Shown in pieces: positions 20,134 to 28,869 of a DNA stretch of 64,000 nucleotides; within the stretch, counting starts at the first letter, position 1, and each line of letters starts with the position of its first letter. Source of the stretch: Deinococcus hopiensis KR-140 (GTDB lineage: Bacteria > Deinococcota > Deinococci > Deinococcales > Deinococcaceae). The notes under the pieces were generated by a model. The model ran no database searches and was not told the DNA's origin. It saw only the letters and a list, made by a program, of their open reading frames with translations. The stretch covers positions 856,001 to 920,000 of the forward strand of contig NZ_FWWU01000009.1 of assembly GCF_900176165.1 (NCBI RefSeq), written 5' to 3'. Position numbers and translations under genes: made by a program.

Positions 20134-20392
20134 TCAAGCCCCATTCCATACCGCTGACAGCAGAAGCGCGTTGACGTCACGCTGTCCGAATCTCCAGTTG
20201 GTTTGGTCGGGAATCAGGCCGAGTTCGCCCTCCGGGGGCAAGAACACGGCAAAGCGCGGGGACAGCGCTTCGGGCAACGAGAATGGCATGTTCTCAAGAC
20301 GCTGGTACCGCGTTTTTCCACTTCCAGGCAGGGGAACGGCATACTTCAGCGGGTACAGGACCGCCGTCGGCGCCTGGGTCATCCCCAGCATC
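20134..20392 (-). CDS. Hypothetical protein or gene fragment
   Basis: An open frame of about 85 codons (MLGMTQAPTAVLYPLKYAVP at the start, EGELGLIPDQTNWRFGQRDV near the end) with coding-like composition. No family recognised. No clear ribosome site or -10 box precedes the ATG, and the upstream frame stays open to 20481, so it may be part of a larger decayed gene. A second unrecognised minus-strand frame with similar character lies at 19776-20012 (VRKLHPGQIRVWHRIARTYG). Confidence 0.3.
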
Positions 20393-20565
20393 AGCGCCGG
20401 CGAAGACCGACTGGCGTCGGGCGCCCCCGGCTCCTGGGTGCTTTCATCGCAGATACACCCGACTGGGGCCGGCTTTTTCACGCCTCCCTGACGTTCTGAA
20501 GGGGGCGTCGGCGCTCACCCTTTTTCCCTGGATCAAGCATGTCCTGCGATCATCTCAGTCCCGTA

Positions 20566-21033
20566 TCAGGCGTTCGGTTTGAGGAGGTGCCCCAGGCAGT
20601 GCCCGTAGCTTACCCCCTGCCGCGCGTCGGTCACGAGGTCTTCCACGCTGAATTCCTGCAGCACGGCCAGCATCGCGTCGCGCATGCGGGTGTAGACGGT
20701 GGCACGCACGTGGCAGCGGTTTTCCTCCACGCAGGGCTCGTGCCAGTTGAGGCTGATGCACGAGAGGGGCGCGACGGGTCCGTCGATGGCGCGAACCACC
20801 TCGCACAGGGAAATGAGCTTCGGCTTGCGCGCGAGGGCGTAGCCGCCGCCGATCCCCTTCTTGCTCTTGACCACGCCCTTGGCCGTCAGCGCCGCGAGAA
20901 TCCGCACCAGGTAGGGCCGGTGAACGCCGGTCGCCTCGCTGATCTCCTCGCTGGCTACCCAGCGCGTGAGGTCCTGGGACCCCAGGTAGCCGAGGGCCTG
21001 AAACGCATAGACATCGGTGGCGGACAGGCGCAT
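20566..21033 (-). CDS. Rrf2-family transcriptional regulator
   Basis: 155 residues. The winged helix covers residues 1-75 (EEISEATGVHRPYLVRILAA recognition helix, then KSKKGIGGGYALAR wing), the standard Rrf2 pattern. Cys92, Cys101 and Cys107 (SC-x8-C-x5-C) are spaced like the [2Fe-2S]/[4Fe-4S] ligands of IscR and NsrR, so iron-sulfur sensing is plausible. Rrf2 proteins regulate Fe-S assembly, cysteine synthesis (CymR) or nitric-oxide responses. No isc/suf or cys genes are immediately beside it, but the sulfur operon starts about 5 kb upstream. Leaderless start: TAGCCT ends 6 nt before the ATG. Confidence 0.9.
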   Translation of the reverse strand: MRLSATDVYAFQALGYLGSQDLTRWVASEEISEATGVHRPYLVRILAALTAKGVVKSKKGIGGGYALARKPKLISLCEVVRAIDGPVAPLSCISLNWHEPCVEENRCHVRATVYTRMRDAMLAVLQEFSVEDLVTDARQGVSYGHCLGHLLKPNA

Positions 21034-21039
21034 ACCGGG

Positions 21040-21045
21040 AGGCTA
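21040..21045 (-). promoter_or_regulatory. -10 element of the Rrf2 gene (leaderless)
   Basis: TAGCCT on the minus strand, 6 nt upstream of the ATG at 21033. Confidence 0.55.
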
Positions 21046-21101
21046 CCAGCTTCCAGCGGCCAGCCGCCAGCGGGAGACTGCTTTTGCTGTTTGCTGGCGA
21101 C

Positions 21102-21956
<855 letters not shown>

Positions 21957-21962
21957 GGAGGG

Positions 21963-21968
21963 AGGCTA
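21963..21968 (-). promoter_or_regulatory. -10 element of the DUF1028 gene (leaderless)
   Basis: TAGCCT on the minus strand, 6 nt before the ATG at 21956. Confidence 0.55.
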
Positions 21969-21992
21969 GCAGGCGGGGGCGGTCACTGCGGG

Positions 21993-21998
21993 TAGGCT
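21993..21998 (+). promoter_or_regulatory. -10 element of the dead BKACE gene, still intact
   Basis: TAGGCT followed after 6 nt by the original ATG at 22005; the promoter has outlived the gene. Confidence 0.5.
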
Positions 21999-22004
21999 GC
22001 CTCC

Positions 22005-22730
22005 ATGTTCCTGAAGTGTTGCCTCAACGGTCCCCGGTCCCGGGACAGTCATCCGGCCCTGCCCGTGATGCCTGAGGACCTGGCCTGGGAAGCGCGGGCG
22101 GGCGTGGCGGCGGGGGCACAGGCGCTGCACCTGCATCCCCGGGATGGGGGCAGGGCCGGGAATTGCTGGAGACCAGGGTGGCGGCCGCGGCCCTGACTGC
22201 CGTTCGCGCCGTCTGTCCGGGCATTCCCGTGGGCATCTCCAGCAGCTTCTGGATTCTCCCCGAGGTGGAGGGTCAACAGGAAGTGGCCCGCGCCTGGACT
22301 GTCTGTCCGGATTGTTGTATTGGTCAACTGGCACGGGCCGCACGCCGCCGCTCCGGCCCAAACGCCGGACACGTACGGAGCATTGGCGTCGAGGCGGAGT
22401 TGTGAACCGTGGAGGCGGCGCAGGTGTTTCTGCAGTGGCCCGGAAGGGAAGCGGTGCTGCGGGTGCCGATCGAGGGGCAGGACCGGGAGGCGGAGGAAAC
22501 CCTGGCAGAGGCGGCGGAAATCCTGTCCCTGCTGAACGCCGCCCACCGCGCCGTGCAGCAGGGGGGGCGCGGCGCGGAGCGCCTGCCCCCTGCTGCACGA
22601 GGCCGCACGCCGGGGACTTGCCACCCGCATCGGGCTGGAAGACACCTCCGTTCTGCCGGACGGGACTTCCGCTTGCGACAATGCCGCCCTCGTGGAGGCC
22701 GCGCGGCGCGTGTTAGCCTCGCCCCGATGA
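22005..22730 (+). pseudogene. Dead BKACE-family (DUF849, beta-keto acid cleavage enzyme) gene
   Basis: Pieces in at least three frames assemble into a BKACE protein: MFLKCCLNGPRSRDSHPALP and GAQALHLHPRDGG in frame one, then VAAAALTAVRAVCPGIPVGI with SSSFWILPEVE in frame two, EAAQVFLQWPGREAVLRVPI with AEAAEILSLLNAAH in frame three, and LLHEAARRGLATRIGLEDTS with NAALVEAARRVLASPR at the end. BKACE enzymes condense or cleave beta-keto acids with acetyl-CoA using a metal bound by His residues such as those in HLHPRD. Frameshifts fall near 22150, 22340-22400 and 22560-22590. The stop codon overlaps the pyrF ATG, so pyrF once followed as the coupled downstream gene and now depends on its own -10. 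Confidence 0.85.
22714..22719 (+). promoter_or_regulatory. -10 element of pyrF (leaderless), inside the dead gene's 3' end
   Basis: TAGCCT followed by 7 nt and the ATG at 22727. It lies in the last codons of the BKACE relic. Confidence 0.5.
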
Positions 22731-23545
22731 CTCCCGCTGCTCCCCCCAGCTTTGCCCAGGCCGTCACCGAACGCACCCGCCGCCTTCAGACCCGGCTGTG
22801 CGTGGGCCTTGATCCCCGGAGCGGCACGTACCGGGACGCGGCGCACTTGCGCTCGCACACGCTGGACGTCCTGGAGGCCACCGCCCCCTACGCCGCCTGC
22901 GTCAAGCCGCAGCTCGCCTTTTTCGAGGCGTTGGGTCTGCCCGGCTTCACGCTGCTCGAGGAGGTTTGCGCGGCGGCCCGGACCCTGGGCCTGCCCGTCA
23001 TTCTGGACGGCAAGCGGGGCGATATCGGCTCCACCGCCGAAGCCTACGCGCAGGGCTGGTTGTCGGGGCCGCACGCGGGTGACGCGCTGACGGTCAATCC
23101 CTTCTTGGGCTTCGAGACGCTGACGCCGTTTGTGGGCGCAGCCCGGGCAAATGGCGGCGCGATCTTTGTCCTCGTCAAGACGAGCAACCCCGATCAGGCC
23201 GATCTTCAGGGAAGCGGGATCAGCGAGCGGGTGGCAGCGGAAGTGGCCCGGTTGGGCGAAACGGAGGGGGGCGAGTATGCCAGCGTCGGCGCGGTGGTGG
23301 GCGCGACGCATCCGGCGGACCTGGGCCACTTCCGCGCGCTGATGCCCCGGGCGCTGCTGCTCCTGCCCGGCCTGGGCGCGCAGGGGGCCACGCCCGACGA
23401 CCTCGCCGCCGCCTTCCATCCCGGTGGAACGGGAGCGCTGGCCAGCGCTTCACGGGCCGTTCAGTACGCCCTGGGCCTGGACGTGACGGCCAGCCGGGAA
23501 GCGGCGCGGAGGCTGCGCGACGGGCTCAACGGCGCGCTGCGCTGA
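22727..23545 (+). CDS. pyrF: Orotidine 5'-phosphate decarboxylase (subfamily 2)
   Basis: 272 residues, the size of the longer PyrF subfamily. LCVGLDPRSG at the start, KPQLAFFEALG, the catalytic Lys-Asp array in ILDGKRGDIGSTAEAYAQGW (D-x-K-R-x-D) and the LLPGLGAQGATPDDLAAAF phosphate-binding loop identify it. It decarboxylates OMP to UMP, the last step of de novo pyrimidine synthesis. Start at ATG 22727 is supported by the leaderless -10 and by the normal N-terminus. Intact next to a dead gene, consistent with essentiality. Confidence 0.96.
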   Translation: MTPAAPPSFAQAVTERTRRLQTRLCVGLDPRSGTYRDAAHLRSHTLDVLEATAPYAACVKPQLAFFEALGLPGFTLLEEVCAAARTLGLPVILDGKRGDIGSTAEAYAQGWLSGPHAGDALTVNPFLGFETLTPFVGAARANGGAIFVLVKTSNPDQADLQGSGISERVAAEVARLGETEGGEYASVGAVVGATHPADLGHFRALMPRALLLLPGLGAQGATPDDLAAAFHPGGTGALASASRAVQYALGLDVTASREAARRLRDGLNGALR

Positions 23546-23582
23546 TCCCCCCCGGTCTCCCGACGCTCTTCCCGTCACCCCC

Positions 23583-23613
23583 TTGACCTGGAGTTCACTC
23601 CAGCACGTAGGGT
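23583..23613 (+). promoter_or_regulatory. MerR-type promoter/operator with 19-bp spacer
   Basis: TTGACC (-35, 23583-23588) and TAGGGT (-10, 23608-23613) are separated by 19 bp, longer than the optimal 17. The perfect palindrome CTGGAGTTCACTCCAG (23588-23603) fills the spacer, exactly the architecture that MerR proteins activate by DNA distortion. The GTG start of the regulator is 7 nt after the -10. Confidence 0.85.
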
Positions 23614-23620
23614 ACGTGCT

Positions 23621-24001
23621 GTGGACAGCCTCGGCATCGGACAGGTGGCGGCGCAGACGGGCCTGAGTCCCGATACGCTGCGGTATTACGAACGGCTCGG
23701 ACTGCTGCGGCCTGCGCGTGACCCGGGCGGACGGCGGCGGTATTCGGAAACCGACGTGGTGTGGCTGACCTTCGTGGTGCGGCTGCGCGCCACCGGCATG
23801 CCCCTGGCCGATCTCCAGACCTACGCGGCCCTTGCCCTGGAGGGTGCGTCCACTCTCCGTGCCCGGCGCGAGATCGTCGAGGCCCACGCCGCGCGCCTTC
23901 AGGCGCAGATGCAGCTCCTGGACGAGGCCTTCAGGGCCGTGCAGGACAAGCTCACGTTCTACGACAGGCTGGAACGAATGGCCCAGCGGGAGACAACATG
24001 A
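23621..24001 (+). CDS. MerR-family regulator controlling its own operon
   Basis: 126 residues. The N-terminal winged helix GIGQVAAQTGLSPDTLRYYE and the wing LLRPARDPGGRRRYSE are classical MerR; VWLTFVVRLRATGMPLADLQ and a long C-terminal dimerisation helix follow. No Cys cluster is present, so a metal or Fe-S sensor is unlikely; an organic ligand or oxidant is more probable. GTG start is set by the leaderless MerR-type promoter. Its TGA overlaps the ATG of the SDR gene, so the two form an autoregulated operon, a layout common for MerR regulators paired with oxidoreductases. Confidence 0.93.
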   Translation: MDSLGIGQVAAQTGLSPDTLRYYERLGLLRPARDPGGRRRYSETDVVWLTFVVRLRATGMPLADLQTYAALALEGASTLRARREIVEAHAARLQAQMQLLDEAFRAVQDKLTFYDRLERMAQRETT

Positions 24002-24867
24002 CGCGAAATTCACCCCCAACCGCCCTCATTACGGGAACCTCCACGGGCATTGGCCTGGCAGCGGCAGTGGGACTCGCGCAGGCCGGGTTTCGGGTCACGG
24101 CCACCATGCGGGACCTCACCAGGGCGGATACCCTGCGTAGAGCAGCGGAGGCGGAGGGCGTAACCCTGGATATCGCGCCCCTTGACGTGACGGACGGCGC
24201 CTCCGTGGAAGCTGGGATCAGGCGGATGATCGACCGATATGGCCGCCTGGACGTGCTCGTCAACAATGCCGGGGCCGGATTCGTGGGCACCACCGAGCAG
24301 ATGACGGTGGAGGAGGCCCGGCGCGTGTTCGAGGTCAACTTCTTCGGTGTCTGGCGGGTCACGCAAGTGGCGCTGCCCCACATGCGCGCCGCCGGAAGGG
24401 GCCGCATCATCAGCGTATCGAGCATCGGCGGGCTGGTGGGCCGCCCCTTCAACGACGCCTACTGCGGAGCCAAGTTTGCGCTGGAGGGCATGATGGAAAG
24501 CCTCGCGCCCGTGGCCGCCGCGTTCGGCGTCTCGGTGTCGCTGATTGAGCCGGGGGCGGTGGCCACGCCGTTCGTCACCAATGCGGTTGGCCTGGACCGG
24601 GCGCAGGACCCTTCCGACCCTTATGCCCCCCTGCTGGGAACCTATCTGGAGACGCTGCGTTCGGCGTTCGCTGGGCAGGCCAGCCAGCGCCCGGAGGAGG
24701 TGGCCCAGGTGATCATCCAGGCGGCGACGGAGGCCCACCCGGCCCCGAGATACCAGACCTCCGCGCACGTCCGTGCCCAGGTGGTGCAGAAGTGGGCCGA
24801 TCCCTCCGGCCGGGCGCTGCTGAGCGATTCGCAGCGGCTTCTGGGGGTTGTGCCCGCACAGGGCTGA
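23998..24867 (+). CDS. Short-chain dehydrogenase/reductase regulated by MerR
   Basis: 289-residue classical SDR. TGTSTGIGLAAAVGLAQAG is the Rossmann cofactor loop, VLVNNAGAGFVG the NNAG motif, and SSIGG with YCGAK gives the catalytic Ser-Tyr-Lys. The segment after the first strand (TATMRDLTRAD) carries a basic residue that suggests NADP. The C-terminal part (QTSAHVRAQVVQKWADPSGR) resembles members annotated as oxidoreductases of retinol- or steroid-like substrates, but the substrate here is unknown. Coupled to the MerR gene by ATGA, so probably induced by its own substrate. Confidence 0.88.
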   Translation: MTRNSPPTALITGTSTGIGLAAAVGLAQAGFRVTATMRDLTRADTLRRAAEAEGVTLDIAPLDVTDGASVEAGIRRMIDRYGRLDVLVNNAGAGFVGTTEQMTVEEARRVFEVNFFGVWRVTQVALPHMRAAGRGRIISVSSIGGLVGRPFNDAYCGAKFALEGMMESLAPVAAAFGVSVSLIEPGAVATPFVTNAVGLDRAQDPSDPYAPLLGTYLETLRSAFAGQASQRPEEVAQVIIQAATEAHPAPRYQTSAHVRAQVVQKWADPSGRALLSDSQRLLGVVPAQG

Positions 24868-24974
24868 GTGCGGCTGGACGGGACGGGCCCTTCACGCGCC
24901 TTCGCCCCCTGTGCTTCGCGCACCTTCACCCAACTCGGGACAAACCCGCCTCCTCACCCCCCACACTCGGCGGC

Positions 24975-25976
24975 ATGAAGCTCAAACCGCTGTCCGAACA
25001 GGTCATCGTCATCACCGGAGCGTCCAGCGGCATCGGCCTGAGCACCGCCCGGATGGCCGCGAAACAGGGCGCGCGTCTGGTGCTGGCAGCCCGCAGTGAG
25101 AACGCCCTGCGCCAGCTGACGCAGGAGATCACGGACGCGGGCGGGCACGCGGTGTTCGCGGTCGCTGACGTAAGCGTGGGCGAGGACGTGCGCCGGGTGG
25201 CGGACATCGCGCAGGCCGCGTTCGGCGGCTTCGATACCTGGGTCAACAATGCGGGCGTGGGCATGTACGGCAAGCTGCTGGAACTGGAGGAGACCGACAT
25301 GCGACGTCTCTTTGATGTGAACTTCTGGGGATTGGTGTCCGGCTCGCGCGTGGCGGTGGAGCATCTGCGGGAAAAGGGCGGCGCGCTGATCAATGTGGGC
25401 AGCGTGGCCTCCGAGCAGGCCATTCCCCTCCAGGCGCTGTATTCGGCGTCCAAGCACGCGGTCAAGGCGTTCACCGATGGGCTGCGGATGGAGCTGGAGC
25501 ATGACCACGCGCCTGTGGTGGTCGCGCTCATCAAACCGGGGCCCATCGACACGCCCTTTCCGCACAACGCCCGCTCGTACCTGGACACCGAGCCCAAGCA
25601 CGTGCCGCCCGTCTATGCGCCCGAGGCGGTCGCGGAAGCCATTTTGCACGCCGCTGCGCACCCGGTGCGCGAGGTATTCGTTGGGGGTGGGGGCAAGGGC
25701 ATGGCGGCCTCGGGGCAGGTCGCGCCAGGCCTGACCGAGCGGGCAATGGCGGGGGCCGTCATTCCGGGGACCGGGAGTGACCGTCCCCCGCTGCCCCGCC
25801 AAGCGAACATTCTGTACCACCCCTCTGAGCGGCTGGAGGAACGCGGGGACTATCCCGGCCTGGTTCAGAAGACGAGCTTCTATACCCGGGCGGCCCTGCA
25901 CCGGGGCTTGATCGGCGCGGGGCTGGTGGGGGCCGGGTTGGCGGCGGCGGTGCTCAGCCGGGCGCGGCGGGCGTAG
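24975..25976 (+). CDS. Short-chain dehydrogenase/reductase with C-terminal membrane helix
   Basis: 333 residues. TGASSGIGLSTARMAAKQG, VNNAGVGMYG and YSASKHAVKAF are the SDR cofactor and catalytic motifs; an Asn in FDVNFWG completes the tetrad. The chain continues beyond the fold with a Pro-rich linker and ends in a glycine-rich hydrophobic helix (LIGAGLVGAGLAAAVLSRAR), which should anchor it in the membrane. This longer type is often annotated as an SDR of lipid-like substrates. CACACT lies 7 nt before the ATG as a weak leaderless -10. Monocistronic, 107 bp after the first SDR and 28 bp before the next gene. Confidence 0.87.
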   Translation: MKLKPLSEQVIVITGASSGIGLSTARMAAKQGARLVLAARSENALRQLTQEITDAGGHAVFAVADVSVGEDVRRVADIAQAAFGGFDTWVNNAGVGMYGKLLELEETDMRRLFDVNFWGLVSGSRVAVEHLREKGGALINVGSVASEQAIPLQALYSASKHAVKAFTDGLRMELEHDHAPVVVALIKPGPIDTPFPHNARSYLDTEPKHVPPVYAPEAVAEAILHAAAHPVREVFVGGGGKGMAASGQVAPGLTERAMAGAVIPGTGSDRPPLPRQANILYHPSERLEERGDYPGLVQKTSFYTRAALHRGLIGAGLVGAGLAAAVLSRARRA

Positions 25977-26004
25977 GGACATTCTCCCGAAGGGCACCAC
26001 CGCC

Positions 26005-27639
26005 ATGGAGACGAGCGCAGCAGGACCTGAAGCGGACTACGTGAACGGCCCACGCCCGCGGGGGCGGCGCTGGAACTGGGTCAGCGGGTATCTCGGCTCG
26101 CCTGAGGGCTTCTCCCTCACACGCTGGCTGTTCCTGCGCGGCCTGGGCCTGGTCTACCTCGCCGCTTTCCTGTCGCTGAGCACGCAGATCACCGGCCTGG
26201 TGGGAAGCCGGGGCCTGCTGCCCGTCCGGAAATTCACGTCGGAGTTGACGGAGCAGTTCGGCGGGCACGCTTTTTTTCGGGTGCCCACCCTGCTTTGGCT
26301 GAATCAGGGCGACGGCTTTCTGCACCTGCTGTGCGGAGCAGGTGCGGTCCTGGCCGTTCTGGTTCTGCTGGATTTCCTCACACTTCCAGCCCTCGCCGGA
26401 ATGTGGGCGCTATACCTGTCGCTGTTTTACGCCGGGCAGGACTTTCTGGGGTTCCAATGGGACCTGTTGCTGCTCGAAACGGGATTTGCGGCGGTCCTCT
26501 TCGCGCCGCTTCATCTCTGGCCCCGGCGACAGACGCCCGTTTCCCTGCCCGTGCTGTGGCTGCTGCGCCTGCTGCTCTTTCGCCTGATGTTGGGCGCGGG
26601 GGTGGTCAAGCTCGCCAGCGGGGACCCCACCTGGCGGGACCTGACCGCCACCACCTACCACTACCAGACCCAGCCGCTGCCCAGTCTGCTGGGCTGGTGG
26701 ATGCACCACCTTCCCCTGGGCTTTCACCGGGTGGAGGTGGTCTTTACCTTCTTTGCCGAGTTGATTGTGCCCTGGCTGATTTTCGCGCCGCGCGTGCCCC
26801 GGATGGTGAGCGGCCTGATGATGATCGCGCTGCAGCTTCTGATCATCCTGACCGGGAACTACAGCTTCTTTAACTGGCTGACCATCCTGCTGTGCCTGAC
26901 GCTGTTTGACGACGCTTTCCTGCGGAGACTCGTTCCGGCTGGGGGTAGACGCCGGATGGTCCAGTCCGTTCAGGGCGACGTCTCAGGGCCGCGCCGCATT
27001 GTGCCCGGGCTGATCGCCGCAGTTCTCCTCGCGCTCAATGGGGTGCAGTTGTCGCGCCAGATGCTGCCGGGCGTCGCGGTCCCCGGACCGCTGCTGCGGT
27101 TGCAGGAGGGGCTGGAGCCGTATTTCCTCGTGAACACCTATGGCCTCTTTGCCACCATGACAACGCAGCGGCACGAGATCGTGCTGGAGGGCAGCCGTGA
27201 CGGCACCCACTGGCTCTCCTACGAATTTCGCTACAAGCCGGGTGATCCTCACCGCGCGCCCGTGTGGGTCGCCCCGCACCAGCCCCGACTGGACTGGCAG
27301 ATGTGGTTTGCCGCGTTGCAGGGCGATCCGGGGCAGACGCCGTGGATGGGCCCCCTCGCGCTGCGCCTGCTCCAGGGAGAGCCTGAGGTCTTGAGGCTGC
27401 TGGGTAAGAACCCCTTTCCGGCCGCCCCGCCCCGGTACGTTCGGGCCCAGCTGTACGGCTACGTGTACACCACCCCCCCCGAGCGGCGAGCGACGGGCGA
27501 CTGGTGGAAGCGCCAGTTGCTGGGGCTGTACTTCCTGCCTGTGTCCCTCAAAGACCTGAACGCGGCTCCGGCCACCTCTCCCGGTGGTCCGCCCCAGGGG
27601 GGAACGGAAGTGGGGCCGAGGGCACAGGCGGCGGAGTAG
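26005..27639 (+). CDS. Lipase maturation factor (LMF1)-like membrane protein
   Basis: 544 residues. The N-terminal half has about seven transmembrane segments and contains the LMF landmarks RLMLGAGVVKLASGDPTWRD, TATTYHYQTQPLP and the FAELIVPWLIFAPR helix; the C-terminal soluble half has YGLFATMTTQRHEIVLEGSR and PAPP-like RYVRAQLYGYVYT. In vertebrates LMF1 resides in the ER and is needed for folding of lipoprotein lipase; the function of bacterial homologues is unknown, though an envelope role in folding or disulfide handling has been proposed for the fold. It ends just where the IS200/IS605 relic begins. Confidence 0.88.
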   Translation: METSAAGPEADYVNGPRPRGRRWNWVSGYLGSPEGFSLTRWLFLRGLGLVYLAAFLSLSTQITGLVGSRGLLPVRKFTSELTEQFGGHAFFRVPTLLWLNQGDGFLHLLCGAGAVLAVLVLLDFLTLPALAGMWALYLSLFYAGQDFLGFQWDLLLLETGFAAVLFAPLHLWPRRQTPVSLPVLWLLRLLLFRLMLGAGVVKLASGDPTWRDLTATTYHYQTQPLPSLLGWWMHHLPLGFHRVEVVFTFFAELIVPWLIFAPRVPRMVSGLMMIALQLLIILTGNYSFFNWLTILLCLTLFDDAFLRRLVPAGGRRRMVQSVQGDVSGPRRIVPGLIAAVLLALNGVQLSRQMLPGVAVPGPLLRLQEGLEPYFLVNTYGLFATMTTQRHEIVLEGSRDGTHWLSYEFRYKPGDPHRAPVWVAPHQPRLDWQMWFAALQGDPGQTPWMGPLALRLLQGEPEVLRLLGKNPFPAAPPRYVRAQLYGYVYTTPPERRATGDWWKRQLLGLYFLPVSLKDLNAAPATSPGGPPQGGTEVGPRAQAAE

Positions 27640-27679
27640 GGCTGTAGGTCATCCGCCTTCTTCCTCCCCATGCGCTTCC

Positions 27680-28213
27680 TGCATGCCTGAACCTCATAGA
27701 CCGCCCTTAACTCGTACCCCCCAGTCTTCTTCCAGCCGATCTCCACCATGCTCGGCAGAGCATGCGCCCAGGGAAGAATGACGTTCTCTACGCTTTTTCC
27801 AGTGGAGAGGATGAGATGGCCGTCCTTAAGGCGAATCCCTGAGGACTTCCAGGTAATTTTGCAGTACCACTTGCGACGCCGAGGATACTTGGCTTCCTTG
27901 TGCCCCTTCTTCTTGCGTTCGCTGGCACTCTTAATCGAGGAATAGAAGTTGCCGACAATAGCGTCGCAGGTGTGGGCATGCAGCAGGCCGTCAGGGTCTT
28001 TGGGTACAGCGCTTCCATACCGTATTGCAAAAGAAAGATGGGGCTACGGCTATTCTTTCCCGTCCCCGTCTTCCGGAGGATACGCCAGTAGGTGACAAGA
28101 ACCTGCGTGTACAACTGACCCGAAGCGCGCGACAGCTTGTCCAGAAGATCGCTCTTGGGCAAGGCGGCCTTACGGACAAATCGCTGAACATCGCGCCGGG
28201 GCTTCTTAGACAT
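27680..28213 (-). pseudogene. TnpB (OrfB) N-terminal fragment, frameshifted
   Basis: The frame opens MSKKPRRDVQRFVRKAALPK, continues through SGQLYTQVLVTYWRILRKTG and breaks near 28010-28030; the adjacent frame then gives LLHAHTCDAIVGNFYSSIKS, KEAKYPRRRKWYCKITWKSS, LKDGHLILSTGKSVENVILP and VEIGWKKTGGYELRAVYEVQ. That is the N-terminal wedge/REC-like part of TnpB up to the first RuvC strand. The RuvC-I to RuvC-III acidic residues and the zinc finger are gone, so it cannot act as an RNA-guided nuclease. Confidence 0.85.
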
Positions 28214-28754
28214 ACTTCTGGTTCTCCACGTACTGCTTATTGACCCCGGCGTAAGTTCGCACCAGTTCTACCCGACTTGAGGCATGAGGAACGTGGCCAG
28301 CCCACATGACGTCCCACCGTGATCCATACCGGTTTATGCCGTGATCAGTAATGACGCTGAGGGGTGCGCCTCCCACCGTCGAGACGAAATAGCTGTTGGT
28401 CCACAACGTTGGAAGTCGGGATTTGAGCCGCGGAAACCCGGAGCGCAGCAGTCGGCTGGAGCGGCCCTTTGCCACCTTCACGAAGGTGTGGATGCCGAAT
28501 TGGGGATCTCCCTCCACCAGGAGGTGAACGTGGTCTGGCATGATCTCCACCGCCGGCAGCACGCACGGTTTCTCAGTGCAGAGTCCATTCAGGATGATCT
28601 TGAGCCGTTCGTCCATACCCCCGACCAAGACGCCTCTCCGGTACTCGGGCGTCCAGACAACATGGGACTTGCAGGAGTAGACCACGCTGCGATTGGCCTT
28701 GTACTGAAGAGGCAATTTTGCCAGAAGAGGATTATATGGCGCGCACCTGTCCAA
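28206..28754 (-). CDS. tnpA: IS200-type Y1 transposase (TnpA) with an in-frame insertion
   Basis: 182 codons. YSCKSHVVWTPEYRRGVLVG starts the conserved domain; the HUH pair is in MPDHVHLLVEGDP; LPTLWTNSYFVSTVGGAPLS follows. Normal relatives then read VIKQYIENQK, with the catalytic Tyr in that helix. Here 37 extra residues (from TDHGINRYGS to RTYAGVN) are inserted between VI and KQYVENQKYV without breaking the frame. The insertion separates the Tyr helix from the HUH core and probably inactivates the enzyme. The start is uncertain: ATG 28754 is possible, but the conserved region begins about 25 codons later. Confidence 0.8.
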   Translation of the reverse strand: MDRCAPYNPLLAKLPLQYKANRSVVYSCKSHVVWTPEYRRGVLVGGMDERLKIILNGLCTEKPCVLPAVEIMPDHVHLLVEGDPQFGIHTFVKVAKGRSSRLLRSGFPRLKSRLPTLWTNSYFVSTVGGAPLSVITDHGINRYGSRWDVMWAGHVPHASSRVELVRTYAGVNKQYVENQKYV

Positions 28755-28774
28755 TGTAAGGGAGCCTCAAGCTT

Positions 28775-28796
28775 GCTGCCCCCTTCGGGGGTGAGC
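28775..28796. repeat. Imperfect palindrome, probable IS200/IS605 left-end hairpin
   Basis: GCT-G-CCCCC-TTC-GGGGG-TG-AGC folds into a hairpin about 20 bp outside the tnpA start, the position where IS200/IS605 transposases recognise the left end. Confidence 0.6.
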
Positions 28797-28869
28797 GGCT
28801 CTATCGGTCAAGAGCCTGCTGGACACAGGAGACGATCTGCTGAAGGCGTCATCCCGGGCCTGGTCTAAC

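Larger units (their letters stand above)
27660..28800 (-). mobile_element. IS200/IS605-family relic (tnpA plus truncated tnpB)
   Basis: A Y1 transposase frame and the start of a TnpB frame lie in the usual order and overlap by 8 nt. The left-end hairpin is at 28775-28796. The right end and the catalytic part of tnpB are missing, and tnpB stops being recognisable about 40 bp from the LMF1-like gene. The DNA is less GC-rich than its surroundings. The element cannot move by itself. Confidence 0.85.
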
